A DNA stretch of 64,000 bases from Candidatus Obscuribacterales bacterium (GTDB lineage Bacteria > Cyanobacteriota > Vampirovibrionia > Obscuribacterales > Obscuribacteraceae). Position 1 is the first letter of the stretch. Each line of letters begins with the position of its first letter. Below are positions 45,560 through 54,561 of this stretch, piece by piece. The notes beneath the pieces were generated by a model. It saw only the letters and a program-made list of their open reading frames with translations, was not told the origin of the DNA and did no database searches. The translations under genes and the position numbers were made by a program. The stretch covers positions 1 through 64,000 of the forward strand of contig JAGVKB010000112.1 of assembly GCA_020050835.1 (NCBI GenBank), in the 5' to 3' direction.

Positions 45560-46881
45560 TTGCTCAGTACCCCTTGTTGCTGTCCCGAACCGGGATGTGG
45601 ATCATTATATGTCTCTTGAAGAACTGCCTCGACAACGCTCAAAGTCTTGGCGACCGCACCTTGACTGACCTGAAGCCAGGTTCTACCAGCCTCGCCATGC
45701 CGGCGGCGCAGAGAGTCAGACTGAAGGAGCGCCAATATACTTGCTGCCAGCTCAGAGGCATTATTCACAACTGTAAGCGCCCCGGCCCCCTTCAGCCCAT
45801 TGGCGGAGTCTCGGGTCTTGTCTAGGTTGGCGCCGCAAACAACCGGCACTGCGTAAGCATAAGGCTCGACGATATTGTGCCCGCCGACCGGTACTAGCGT
45901 TCCTCCTACGAAGGCAACGCTGGCCAGCGAGTAGTAATTAAAGAGCTGTCCAATCGTGTCGAGCAGATAGACGTCGTCGTCTGCTTCAAAGGATTCTTTA
46001 CGTGAGTATCGCCGCACACGAAATCCGCTGGATTCGATCAGGGAGGCAACATGATTCCAACGTTCCGGGTGGCGCGGCGCAAGGATAAGCCGAGCATTCC
46101 GGTGTTCTTGCTTGAGCATTGACAGAACCTGAAGCATGGCCTGTTCTTCACCTTCATGTGTGGAGCCCGCAATCAGAACCTGTTGCTCTGAATTGAGCTT
46201 GAGCGCCTCTCTTAACGAAGCAGTTACTTCCGGGGCGGCAGGCGCCAGTCCATCGAGCTTGAGATTACCTGAAACAGTAAGCGGCAATTGCTCGCCAGCG
46301 ATCAGGCGATAACGATCGGCATCGGCTTCCGATTGCGCAACAATTGCCCTGAACTGCCTTACAACCGGACCGAAAAAGGCTCGCCAGCGATGGTATCCGG
46401 CCGCCGAGCGGGGAGAGATCCGTCCGTTTACGACAACTACTGGAATTGACCGCCGAAAGCATTCAAAAGTAAATCCTGGCCATATCTCGGTTTCAACAAT
46501 CGCAACCAGGTTAGGTTTCAACTCGTTCAGCCATTGATTGATGGACCAGGGCAGATCGAGCGGGAAATAAATTACCGTCGCCTTATCTCCGGCTTTAGCC
46601 TTAGCCAGGTTTTGTCCGGTTTGAGTAGCCGTCGAGATGATAATCGAGTAATCAGGATGCTGGTTGGAGAAGCTCTGAATCAAAGGCCAGACTGCGTTGA
46701 ACTCGCCCACTGAAACCGAGTGGAACCAGACTGTCCGTTTGGCCTTACCAGATCGACGTTTAACACTTTCCGGAATAAACCCGAGCTTCTGCCAGATGCC
46801 GGCTCTGCGCTTGCCGGCCAGGAGCAAGACCGGACCGGTCAAACCGAGCAACATGAAAACGAGGCAGTAATAGATGAGCAC
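45556..46881 (-). CDS. waaA: 3-deoxy-D-manno-octulosonic acid transferase
   Basis: WaaA (KdtA) adds Kdo from CMP-Kdo to lipid IVA. The 441-residue protein has an N-terminal membrane anchor (about 3-22), the WFHSVSVGEFNAVWPLI acceptor-site segment with the conserved Glu, TATQTGQNLA, ETEIWPGFTFE, NGRISPRS and the C-terminal GT-B half with GGHNIVEPYAYAVPVVCG. It is the first gene of the lipid A unit, with a candidate promoter at 46908-46913. Confidence 0.93.
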   Translation of the reverse strand: MLIYYCLVFMLLGLTGPVLLLAGKRRAGIWQKLGFIPESVKRRSGKAKRTVWFHSVSVGEFNAVWPLIQSFSNQHPDYSIIISTATQTGQNLAKAKAGDKATVIYFPLDLPWSINQWLNELKPNLVAIVETEIWPGFTFECFRRSIPVVVVNGRISPRSAAGYHRWRAFFGPVVRQFRAIVAQSEADADRYRLIAGEQLPLTVSGNLKLDGLAPAAPEVTASLREALKLNSEQQVLIAGSTHEGEEQAMLQVLSMLKQEHRNARLILAPRHPERWNHVASLIESSGFRVRRYSRKESFEADDDVYLLDTIGQLFNYYSLASVAFVGGTLVPVGGHNIVEPYAYAVPVVCGANLDKTRDSANGLKGAGALTVVNNASELAASILALLQSDSLRRRHGEAGRTWLQVSQGAVAKTLSVVEAVLQETYNDPHPGSGQQQGVLSK

Positions 46882-46907
46882 TGGATGAGACCTTCAGCGA
46901 AGTCTCT

Positions 46908-46913
46908 ATTTTA
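46908..46913 (-). promoter_or_regulatory. Candidate -10 element of the waaA operon
   Basis: The minus strand reads TAAAAT, preceded by TGGT, about 27 bases upstream of the waaA ATG. The same hexamer is in the gyrB and rpsB promoters, but here the TG is one base further away than in an extended -10. No -35 is evident. Confidence 0.3.
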
Positions 46914-47046
46914 ACCAGCCGAAGTAGACTCCGTCGCCCGAACAATGGCTTCAAGCTCGCCGGTCAGCTAAAACTATCGCAATCTAACTGAGTAAAACCT
47001 AACACCCAACCTTGATCCGCATAGAGCGGCCGCCGGTGATTTCCAA

Positions 47047-47721
47047 CTAGGACCAAAGACAGAGGCGGGAAAACTGTCGGATAAAATCGGAGAGACTGAG
47101 CGAAATCCTGGACCCGTCAGTGCTTTTCTGCAAGATGATCAGGCCGTTGCGGGGTCCGCATGCCGTAAAATCGACGAGACTATAGAAGAGATTGGCTGAA
47201 TCTCGAGTGCAGTTGCCGCGCTTGAGGTAACAAGTCACGAGCCTGCCTGAATCTGTGAAATTACGTAATGCTCGACAGATCTGAGTATTGGTAAAGCAGG
47301 CAAGCTCGAGGTTACGGGAATTTTGCCCGGTAAGCAGCCCAATCGGATCCTGGTCCGGAACCAGGACACCGGAAGGAGAGAGGCGTTGCTCATTAGCTGA
47401 AACCCGACCGGCCAGCTTTTGGTAAGACTGAAAGGCCTTGAAAAGCAGTCGATTCGAGCGTCCGCAATCATCGGCTGCGGAATTTTCGCTTGTCTCTTCG
47501 TAAGCAGAGTCATCCACTAGGACCTTCACACCAAAAGCACCAGGGAAAGAGACCAAGCTCGTTCCATTAGAGTTGCGCCGGACAATCCGGTCGACAATAT
47601 CCGGCTGACGCAGGCTAACCGCTTTCAAGGAGGCCTCGAAGCGCTCTTGTTCATCGCAAGATAGGAGGCTGGCTGTTTGGCTGGTTGATGATTGCATAAC
47701 AGCAAGATAGGCCGCTGACAT
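47047..47721 (-). CDS. Protein of unknown function
   Basis: The frame encodes 224 residues from ATG 47721 and is also open to a TTG at 47766; no strong ribosome binding site is seen at either. The chain has scattered Cys (about eight), mixed helix and strand, and no recognisable motif. The N-terminal 20 residues (MSAAYLAVMQSSTSQTASLL) are mildly hydrophobic but not a good signal peptide. It sits alone on the minus strand between priA and waaA. Confidence 0.5.
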   Translation of the reverse strand: MSAAYLAVMQSSTSQTASLLSCDEQERFEASLKAVSLRQPDIVDRIVRRNSNGTSLVSFPGAFGVKVLVDDSAYEETSENSAADDCGRSNRLLFKAFQSYQKLAGRVSANEQRLSPSGVLVPDQDPIGLLTGQNSRNLELACFTNTQICRALRNFTDSGRLVTCYLKRGNCTRDSANLFYSLVDFTACGPRNGLIILQKSTDGSRISLSLSDFIRQFSRLCLWS

Positions 47722-47850
47722 TACCAATCTCTGAATCCGTTTCACGGAATTGTAAACTACCACCAATTCACTAGCTGCTGCGCGCTCTACACTTCTCTGG
47801 ACAGACGTCCAAGCTAATTCCAGCTGCTCCAGCGAACAGTGTCTACCCCG

Positions 47851-47878
47851 GCGATTGCCACCACCGGTGGTTAATCGC
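47851..47878. repeat. Inverted repeat just after priA
   Basis: GCGATT (47851-47856) pairs with AATCGC (47873-47878) around a perfect palindrome ACCACCGGTGGT. It begins 7 bases beyond the priA stop codon. It has no T-run on the minus strand, so it could be a 3'-end stabilising hairpin or a protein site. Confidence 0.3.
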
Positions 47879-47885
47879 TCTGCTC

Positions 47886-50483
47886 TTACAGTAAGTCAAA
47901 CGCATCGACATCAACCGCCATCTGCAGCCCCGGCCCTAGGCGTTTGGTCCGAAAGAACGAAGCGACGAGCATACGACCTTCTTGACCGGCGAGATTCTTC
48001 ACCAGCAGATGAAATCTGAAGTTGCCTCGCAAGCGCTCAATCAAGCAGGGAGCCGGTCCAAGGATTTTGACCAGTTCCGCCGGAATTTGCTCTTCCAAGA
48101 AATGAGTCAATCCTTCGGCGACCTGCTCGCAGGCTGCTTCGGCAAGTTGCGGTTCGGGACCGGCCACCACGACTCTGATAATTTGACTGAATGGCGGGTA
48201 CTGAAGTTCCTTGCGCACCTTCAGCTCGTCGGCAGCGAAGGTCTCGTAGTCATGATTTCTAGCCAGACGCAAGGCCGGTAGCTCTGTATTGTAAGTCTGC
48301 AAAACCACCCGGCCGGGCCGGTCGCCGCGACCGGCCCGGCCCGAAACCTGCGTAAGGAGCTGAAACCCCCTTTCCATGGAGCGGTAGTCAGGCAAGTTAA
48401 ATGCGGCATCGGCGGCTAACACTCCGACGAGCGTAACTCCGGGGATATCCAGACCCTTGGCCACCATTTGAGTGCCAATCAAGATATCGGCCCGGCCGGA
48501 CGAGAATGTTTCGAATACCGTCTCATAGGCACCACGCTTTGCAGCGACGTCCGCGTCGAGCCGGAGGATACGAGCTCCTGGAAACTGCTCGGACAGCTCC
48601 TGCTCCACCCGCTGCGTTCCCAGTCCATATTGCTTGAGAAAGGGGCTATCGCAGCTGGGGCAGGTGGAAGAGGCCGGACAAACGAAGCCGCAATGATGAC
48701 AGGACATGTGTCCATCATCGAACACTCTGGACCCGCCTACCGCTTGATGAAGCACTAGCGATACGCTGCAGTGATTACATTTCACTACATATCCGCAGGC
48801 TCTACAAAAAACGTGACTGGCATAGCCACGCCGGTTGATTAATAAGATGGCCTGCTCGCCCCGTCCCAGACATTCACCTAAAGCGTGCTCCAGTTGCCCG
48901 GAGAAAATGCTGCGATTGCCGTTGGCGAACTCTTGCCGCATATCAACCACAGAAACCGCCGGCATCGCTTGCTTGAAAACCCGCTCGGGCAGCGATACGA
49001 GATTACCGCTCTCTTTTGCTTGATGGTATGTCGCTACATCGGGAGTAGCGCTGCCCAATAGAACCATTGCTCCCAGCCGTTTAGCCTTTTCCAGAGCGAG
49101 TGCGCGCGCATGATAGCGCGGAGCAGGACTGCTCTGCTTGTAACTGCCATCATGCTCTTCGTCGAGAATGATCACACCTAAATCCGGCAGGCTGACCAAA
49201 ACGGCCGAACGTGCGCCAAGCAACACTTTCACGTCGCCGGCTTTTAATCTTCGCCAAGTATCATACCTTTCACCAGCAGACAGCGCACTGTGCCAGACTG
49301 CCACTTGTCCTTCAAACCGTGACTTGAGACGCTGCGCAAGTTGCGGAGTCAAACTGATTTCGGGCACCAGCAGTAATGCTGTTCTGCCAGCGTCCAGCGC
49401 TCGTTGAATTATTCTCAAATAAATCTCTGTCTTTCCGGAGCCGGTTACTCCATGCAAAAGAAATGGCTGGGTCGGCTCCTCTGATACCGCTGATTTCAAG
49501 ACCGCATCCAATTCGGCGGATAATCGATCAACCACGACCTTTTGGTCTCCTGTCAGCTCTGGGAGCTGCTTGGAGTTAGACCCGCTCGAAGACACCCTGG
49601 AAAGCGGATCTCTGATCACTTCTTCAGACCTGATCGAGAGTATTCCCTTGGAGCACATTTTCTTGATTGTTTCGCGTGTGGTACCGGCGGCTTCGGTCAA
49701 GCGAGCAAGAGGCATCTGTCCACCAGCTCGGCGCAAGACTGTAATCACTTCTTCGTGCCTCGACGAGCTTCCCGGCTCGCCGGTCCAGACAACAGTCGTC
49801 ACCAGCTTTGGTGCGACTTGAGAAGATGATTCGGCCTTGATGTTTAAAATGCCGCCGTGCCGAAGCAAGGCGAGCGAGCGATAGAATTGCGCGCCAGTCA
49901 AAGTGCTGCGCTGTCGCAAAGTTCTCAATGACAGAGAGTGCGACTTGCACTCCAGCAATGTCTCCACTATCTTGCAGGCTGAGCGATCTGCTTGAGCTAC
50001 CTCGACCAAGCGTTTTTCGACCGGCATCGACTGCCGCTCCGCTGGCGAAACCAGACTGACCACGCGCTTCAAGCGTGGACCGAAATCAGCCGGAACTGCT
50101 GCTGAAATCACCGAAGACAGACTGGAACAGTAATAGTCAGCTACCCAATAGAGAAATTCTATGTAATCGCGATCGAACAGCGGGTCGTAATCAAGTACAT
50201 CTACAACATCTTTTAACTTAAAATCACTGGACACAGTGTCTTTGAGCGCCACCACATAGCCACCAACAAGCTCTTGATGCCCGAATGGAACCAGCACCTG
50301 GGCACCGATGAAGGTTTCACGCTGGAGATAATCAGGAACCCGATAAGTAAAGAGCTTGTCACCGAGTTCGCGCGCTGGGATATCGACTACGACCTCGGCA
50401 TAAACAGCCGCGTTTTCAGACAACAAACCACTCCGCTGGCCGACGGTGAGTAACAACCGATCACGATATAGGGATGTAACCAT
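47886..50483 (-). CDS. priA: Primosomal protein N' (replication restart helicase PriA)
   Basis: PriA recognises stalled forks and reloads the replisome with 3'-5' helicase activity. This is an 865-residue protein with an N-terminal DNA-binding domain (AEVVVDIPARELGDKLFTYRVP), helicase Walker A GVTGSGKTE, Walker B DEEHDGSYKQ, and the split zinc-binding module CRACGYVVKCNHC, CHHCGFVCPASSTCPSC, then GTQMVAKGLDIPGVTLV and QVSGRAGRGDRPG. AAGGGGG lies eight bases before ATG 50483. Confidence 0.95.
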   Translation of the reverse strand: MVTSLYRDRLLLTVGQRSGLLSENAAVYAEVVVDIPARELGDKLFTYRVPDYLQRETFIGAQVLVPFGHQELVGGYVVALKDTVSSDFKLKDVVDVLDYDPLFDRDYIEFLYWVADYYCSSLSSVISAAVPADFGPRLKRVVSLVSPAERQSMPVEKRLVEVAQADRSACKIVETLLECKSHSLSLRTLRQRSTLTGAQFYRSLALLRHGGILNIKAESSSQVAPKLVTTVVWTGEPGSSSRHEEVITVLRRAGGQMPLARLTEAAGTTRETIKKMCSKGILSIRSEEVIRDPLSRVSSSGSNSKQLPELTGDQKVVVDRLSAELDAVLKSAVSEEPTQPFLLHGVTGSGKTEIYLRIIQRALDAGRTALLLVPEISLTPQLAQRLKSRFEGQVAVWHSALSAGERYDTWRRLKAGDVKVLLGARSAVLVSLPDLGVIILDEEHDGSYKQSSPAPRYHARALALEKAKRLGAMVLLGSATPDVATYHQAKESGNLVSLPERVFKQAMPAVSVVDMRQEFANGNRSIFSGQLEHALGECLGRGEQAILLINRRGYASHVFCRACGYVVKCNHCSVSLVLHQAVGGSRVFDDGHMSCHHCGFVCPASSTCPSCDSPFLKQYGLGTQRVEQELSEQFPGARILRLDADVAAKRGAYETVFETFSSGRADILIGTQMVAKGLDIPGVTLVGVLAADAAFNLPDYRSMERGFQLLTQVSGRAGRGDRPGRVVLQTYNTELPALRLARNHDYETFAADELKVRKELQYPPFSQIIRVVVAGPEPQLAEAACEQVAEGLTHFLEEQIPAELVKILGPAPCLIERLRGNFRFHLLVKNLAGQEGRMLVASFFRTKRLGPGLQMAVDVDAFDLL

Positions 50484-50732
50484 GAGAACAACCCCCTTTT
50501 GTTAAAGTGGATCGATGTGCCTCTTATCACCGTCGCAGGGACGATAATCAGCCTATGCGGAACGACCAAGCGGTGAGCTGCGTCGCTGCAGGTTTACCAG
50601 GAGACGCAGTTCAAGCATCACACTAGTAATAACGAAAGAATCGGTACGAAAGTTCAATTCGAACTAAGACCGATAAACTCGGACGAGCCAAAGCAGAGCT
50701 TGCAGCACCCTAACCAGAAGCCTGTTTCGCCG

Positions 50733-51227
50733 CTAGGCACCGACGATATACTTTTGCCAGTGATACTCGCCGGAGGTCGAGTGTTTGGAGATCTCGAAAT
50801 AAACATGACTGTGCGGACGCCGCGGATTAGTCATCAGCGGCATACTGGCCTGCCTCGGCGTCCGGTCGCCCTTCTTGACGTTACACTTCAAGCAAGCGGC
50901 AACCACGTTCTCCCAACTGTCTTCGCCGCCTTTCGAGCGCGGAACGATGTGATCGATCGTCAGATCGTGCCTGCGGTCTCCGCAATATTGGCAAGTATAG
51001 CTATCGCGATGCAGAACATTGCGCCGAGAGAGAGTGATCTCTTTGTATGGAATCTTCACATAAGACCTGAGTCTAATTACGGTTGGAAGCGGAAAGTCCG
51101 CGTACAACAGCTTCCCATTGTGCTCGATCTGTTCTGCCTTTCCTTTAAGTACAAGTACGATCGCACGACGCCAGCTACAGATATTCAATGGTTCATAAGA
51201 CGCATTTAGAACGAGTACTTTAGGCAA
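50733..51227 (-). CDS. HNH endonuclease
   Basis: The start at TTG 51227 is chosen because GAGGGG lies about nine bases upstream and it gives the standard N-terminus MPKVLVLNASYEPLNI; the frame is open to 51404, beyond the predicted transcription start. The 164-residue protein has the HNH core CQYCG, LTIDHIVPRSKGGEDSWENVVAAC and CNVKKGDRTP with zinc Cys pairs. Stand-alone proteins of this kind are widespread in cyanobacteria-related genomes; a role in repair or as a nicking enzyme is possible but unproven. It is divergent from rpsB. Confidence 0.88.
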   Translation of the reverse strand: MPKVLVLNASYEPLNICSWRRAIVLVLKGKAEQIEHNGKLLYADFPLPTVIRLRSYVKIPYKEITLSRRNVLHRDSYTCQYCGDRRHDLTIDHIVPRSKGGEDSWENVVAACLKCNVKKGDRTPRQASMPLMTNPRRPHSHVYFEISKHSTSGEYHWQKYIVGA

Positions 51228-51366
51228 GACTTGTCCCCTCGTATTTGCGATTGATTCGCCGGCCCGCGCGTTGAGCACGTCGGCATCAGCTATGTTGTCT
51301 GCTGTCCTAACCTCCGCTTGCTTAACACCGCACCCGAGTGCCTTTAGGAAATCTTTACCTTGCAAT

Positions 51367-51396
51367 ATTATAACGATTGAAGAGTCGATCTGTCCA
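51367..51396 (-). promoter_or_regulatory. Sigma-70 type promoter of the HNH gene
   Basis: On the minus strand TGGACA (51396-51391) and TATAAT (51372-51367) are separated by 18 bases. The match is 5 of 6 and 6 of 6. The predicted start near 51360 gives a leader of about 130 bases to TTG 51227. Confidence 0.6.
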
Positions 51397-51421
51397 GAAA
51401 TCACGCTCCTGTTCTGGGTTG

Positions 51422-51430
51422 TGATAAAAT
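51422..51430 (+). promoter_or_regulatory. Extended -10 promoter of rpsB
   Basis: TG-A-TAAAAT, without a -35 consensus, is the same layout as before gyrB. The predicted start near 51437 leaves a leader of about 155 bases before rpsB. That leader begins with a hairpin (CTTGTCC-ATTC-GGGCAAG at about 51437-51454) and could take part in control by S2. Confidence 0.5.
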
Positions 51431-51592
51431 GAGTGCCTTGTCCATTCGGGCAAGAGGGTTCAATTACCCGTCAAACACCTGTCAGCACTGCTTCTAGCCC
51501 TGCGGCGTGGCATGCGACATAGGTTGGTCCCTACATTTGGAAGTAAACGAGAAGTGCTAAATCAGACCGTTATTCAGAGGAGTACAGCGAAC

Positions 51593-52405
51593 TTGCCAGT
51601 AGCATCAATGAGACAACTGTTGGAGGCAGGAGTCCACTTCGGTCATCAGACTCGCCGTTGGAACCCGAAGATGCGTCCATATATATACGGTGAAAAGAAC
51701 GGCATCTATATCATCGACCTTGAGCAAACCAGCCGTTCGCTTGACAAAGCTTGCGATTACATCAGGCAAGCTGCCTCAGAAAGAAAAAATATTGTTTTCG
51801 TAGGGACCAAGAAGCAAGCAGCTGAGACTGTCGAAGAAGAAGCCAAGAGAGTTGGCGCTTTCTTCGTCAATCGTCGTTGGCTCGGCGGAATGTTAACTAA
51901 CTTTGAGACAATTCGCTTGCGAATAAATCGACTCAAAGAGCTCGAAGAGATGCGCGATACCGGCGAATTCTATCGTCGACCAAAGAAAGAAGTGGCCGTG
52001 CTCACCCGCGAGTTGACCAAGCTAGACAAGTCGCTCGGCGGTATCAAGAACATGCGAGGCAAGCCTGACATTCTTTTCATCATCGATCAAAAGCGTGAGA
52101 TCAACGCTGTCAACGAAGCGAAGAAGGCCGGTATTTCGACAGTCGGAATCATCGACACCAACTGCGATCCAGACGGCATCGATTACGTAATTCCCGGCAA
52201 CGATGATGCGATTCGAGCGATCAAGCTCATAACAAGCAAGATTGCTGATTCCATTCTCGAAGGCAAGCAAGGTCAATCTTATGTAGCCGTTGAGGAAGCG
52301 CCAAAGTCGATTGAAGAACCGGTACCGGTTGCGAGCCTGGTTGGCGCTGTCAGCCCAGAAGTGGAGAGCGAAGAACCAGCAGCCGAAACTTCTGAAGAGG
52401 AATAA
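51593..52405 (+). CDS. rpsB: 30S ribosomal protein S2
   Basis: The start at TTG 51593 is chosen because AGAGGAG lies about ten bases upstream and it gives [18 protein letters not shown], the usual S2 beginning; the frame is open to 51512. The 270-residue protein has the S2 core ([72 protein letters not shown]) and an acidic C-terminal tail of about 45 residues. It is followed by tsf in the usual order. Confidence 0.95.
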   Translation: MPVASMRQLLEAGVHFGHQTRRWNPKMRPYIYGEKNGIYIIDLEQTSRSLDKACDYIRQAASERKNIVFVGTKKQAAETVEEEAKRVGAFFVNRRWLGGMLTNFETIRLRINRLKELEEMRDTGEFYRRPKKEVAVLTRELTKLDKSLGGIKNMRGKPDILFIIDQKREINAVNEAKKAGISTVGIIDTNCDPDGIDYVIPGNDDAIRAIKLITSKIADSILEGKQGQSYVAVEEAPKSIEEPVPVASLVGAVSPEVESEEPAAETSEEE

Positions 52406-52480
52406 CGGTCCGGTTGTCAGAAGAACGAATCTGGCATGACTGCAACCGGATCTTCAAGCAGGGACGGACTGTTAGTCTTC

Positions 52481-52521
52481 GGCGGGTAAAACAAGACGCG
52501 CCTTTTCGGCGAGCGCCCGCC
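52481..52521 (+). promoter_or_regulatory. Structured linker between rpsB and tsf
   Basis: GGCGGG (52481-52486) can pair with CCCGCC (52516-52521), enclosing a small hairpin CGCC-TTTTC-GGCG (52499-52511). No T-run follows. It may act as a partial attenuator or RNA-processing site that sets the ratio of S2 to EF-Ts; this is inference. Confidence 0.35.
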
Positions 52522-52592
52522 TCACAAAAGAAGAATTCAAAATCTGAATTCAGTAATCGCGAGTTCCTACAGGAGAAATAGGAGAAATGCAA

Positions 52593-53501
52593 ATGGTTGA
52601 GATTTCCGCATCCATGGTCAAGGAGCTGAGAGATCGCACTGGCGCCGCCATGATGGATTGCAAGAAAGCTCTTGTAGAAGCAAGTGGTGATGCTGAAAAG
52701 GCAGTCGAGCTGCTTCGACAGAAGGGTATTGCCGTTGCTGGCAAGAAGGCTTCCAGAGCCGCCAGCGAAGGGTTGGTGGTCGGAGAAGTAACAGCTGACG
52801 GCAAGGGCGTATTGCTCGAAGTTAACTGCGAAACGGACTTCGTCGCCCGCAATCCGGAATTCATTGAACTCACCGAGCAGCTCCGCAGGGAATTGCTTAA
52901 GAGCAACCCGGCAGCAGTCGAAGATCTGCTCAAGTTAAAAGTTGGTTCAGGAACGGTTCAAGATCTGATTACCGAAAAGGTCGCCAAAATAGGTGAAAAC
53001 ATCTTGGTTCGCCGTTTCGCCAAGTTCGAGTTGGGCGCAAGCAAAGGTTCAATCGGACTTTACATCCACGCTCTTGGTGGCAAGATGGGTGCCTTGCTGG
53101 AGCTTCAAAGCACAAAAGATGTGCCGGCTGAAGAGGTGAGCGCACTCTCGAAAGAGATCGCTATGCACATCGTTTCAGCCAAACCAAGCTTTGTCTCTCG
53201 TGAAGAGATTCCAGCCGAAGTGATTGAAAACGAACGACGGATTGAAGCTGGGAAAGCCGACCTGGCTGACAAAAAGCCTGAACTCAGAGACAAAATCGTG
53301 CAAGGTCGCGTAGACAAACTTCTGGCTGAGCGCTGCCTATTGGAGCAGCCATTCGTGAAGGATCCCAGCCAAACCATCGCCCAGTATCTCAAGGGTAAGG
53401 GACAAGGTTGGGGAGCAGACCTCAAGCCGATTCGATTCAGCCTGTTCATACTGGGCGAAAGTCAAGCGAGCGAAGAAGACGAATCGAACGGCAACGCCTA
53501 A
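52593..53501 (+). CDS. tsf: Translation elongation factor Ts
   Basis: EF-Ts exchanges GDP for GTP on EF-Tu. ATG 52593 is preferred because GGAG lies eight bases upstream; ATG 52587 is two codons earlier. The 302-residue protein has the UBA-like N-terminal domain (SMVKELRDRTGAAMMDCKKALVEASGD), the TDFVARN motif, and the dimerisation and core domains (YIHALGGKMGALLEL, QPFVKDPSQTIAQYL). The C-terminus is acidic. An intrinsic terminator follows 30 bases after the stop. Confidence 0.95.
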   Translation: MVEISASMVKELRDRTGAAMMDCKKALVEASGDAEKAVELLRQKGIAVAGKKASRAASEGLVVGEVTADGKGVLLEVNCETDFVARNPEFIELTEQLRRELLKSNPAAVEDLLKLKVGSGTVQDLITEKVAKIGENILVRRFAKFELGASKGSIGLYIHALGGKMGALLELQSTKDVPAEEVSALSKEIAMHIVSAKPSFVSREEIPAEVIENERRIEAGKADLADKKPELRDKIVQGRVDKLLAERCLLEQPFVKDPSQTIAQYLKGKGQGWGADLKPIRFSLFILGESQASEEDESNGNA

Positions 53502-53531
53502 GCCACTTGCATTTGCCCTGTGAAAGTCTGA

Positions 53532-53569
53532 AGAGACCCGGCTCAATTTGAGAGCCGGGTCTCTTCTTT
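53532..53569 (+). terminator. Intrinsic terminator of rpsB-tsf
   Basis: A perfect 13-bp stem (AGAGACCCGGCTC with GAGCCGGGTCTCT), a 7-base loop and a TCTTT tail begin 30 bases after the tsf stop codon. Confidence 0.88.
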
Positions 53570-53751
53570 GACAAACTCAGCAGCGACCGTCGGAATTTCT
53601 TGCTCAAATTCTCCGGTCTGACAAGAATTTCATGCCCTTTCTAGCGGCTGAAAAACTGGTCAAATACCGGCAGGTTGGCTTGCCGAACCTTATCCTCAGC
53701 GAATCCGGCGCTGTCCCTTAGAGACAGTACCAATAGCCAATGCGCTAATTT

Positions 53752-53760
53752 TGCTATGAT
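53752..53760 (+). promoter_or_regulatory. Extended -10 promoter of pyrH-frr-glmS
   Basis: TG-C-TATGAT at 53752-53760 has five of six matches to the -10 consensus and the TG extension. The predicted start near 53767 leaves a leader of about 57 bases to the pyrH ATG. It follows a terminator, so a separate transcription unit is expected. Confidence 0.5.
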
Positions 53761-53823
53761 CCATCCGGCTGTGGTCGAGGCAGCATCAGAGCCTGAGCAA
53801 GTTCCTGCGACGGTCGGATAATA

Positions 53824-54561
53824 ATGGCTAAACCAAAATTCAAACGGATCCTTCTTAAGCTAAGCGGCGAAGCGCTGGTCGGTGCTCAACACTTCGGAAT
53901 CGACTTCGAAGTAATGGATCGCATAGCCGAAGAGATACGCGGCGCATATGATCATGGCGCCCAGATCGCTATCGTTGTAGGCGGCGGAAATATTTTTAGA
54001 GGCGTGCAGGGCAGCGCCAAAGGCATGGATAAGGCAGCGGCGGACTACGTAGGCATGCTCGCCACGATTATCAACTGCCTGCTCCTGCAGGAGGTATTGA
54101 ACGCCAAGGGAATCAGCACCCGCGTTCAAACGGCAATCGCGATGCCAGAGGTGGCAGAGCCGTTCATTAGACTGCGAGCGATCAGGCACTTAGATAAGGG
54201 TCGAGTCGTCATATTCGGAGGCGGCACAGGCAACCCACACGTAACAACCGACACGGCAGCAGCATTGAGAGCAGCTGAGATTAAGGCGGACGTCATTTTG
54301 ATGGCCAAGAACAATATCGATGGAATATACAGCGACGACCCTCGGACGAATCCGGACGCAAAGAAGATTCAAACCATCAGTTTCGATGATCTGATCAGGC
54401 AGGGTCTGAAAGTGATGGACCCTGCCGCCGTCTCACTTTGTCAGCAAAACCATATTCCGATTATTGTTTTTGACTTTGCACTATCGGGAAGCATTGAAAA
54501 AATTGTTCTGGGCGAAACTATGGGAACGCTTGTTGGCTCGGGTGCCGGAGGAAAGAAATGA
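53824..54561 (+). CDS. pyrH: Uridylate kinase
   Basis: PyrH phosphorylates UMP to UDP in pyrimidine biosynthesis. The 245-residue protein of the amino acid kinase fold has ILLKLSGEALVG, VVGGGNIFRG, DYVGMLATIINCLLLQ, ATGM-like FGGGTGNPHVTTDTAAALRA and KNNIDGIYSDDPRTNPDA. It overlaps frr by four bases (ATGA). Confidence 0.95.
   Translation: MAKPKFKRILLKLSGEALVGAQHFGIDFEVMDRIAEEIRGAYDHGAQIAIVVGGGNIFRGVQGSAKGMDKAAADYVGMLATIINCLLLQEVLNAKGISTRVQTAIAMPEVAEPFIRLRAIRHLDKGRVVIFGGGTGNPHVTTDTAAALRAAEIKADVILMAKNNIDGIYSDDPRTNPDAKKIQTISFDDLIRQGLKVMDPAAVSLCQQNHIPIIVFDFALSGSIEKIVLGETMGTLVGSGAGGKK

Noticed and set aside
51228-51404. N-terminal extension of the HNH endonuclease
   Set aside because: The extension overlaps the predicted promoter and transcription start at 51360-51396, and the family begins at the TTG at 51227.
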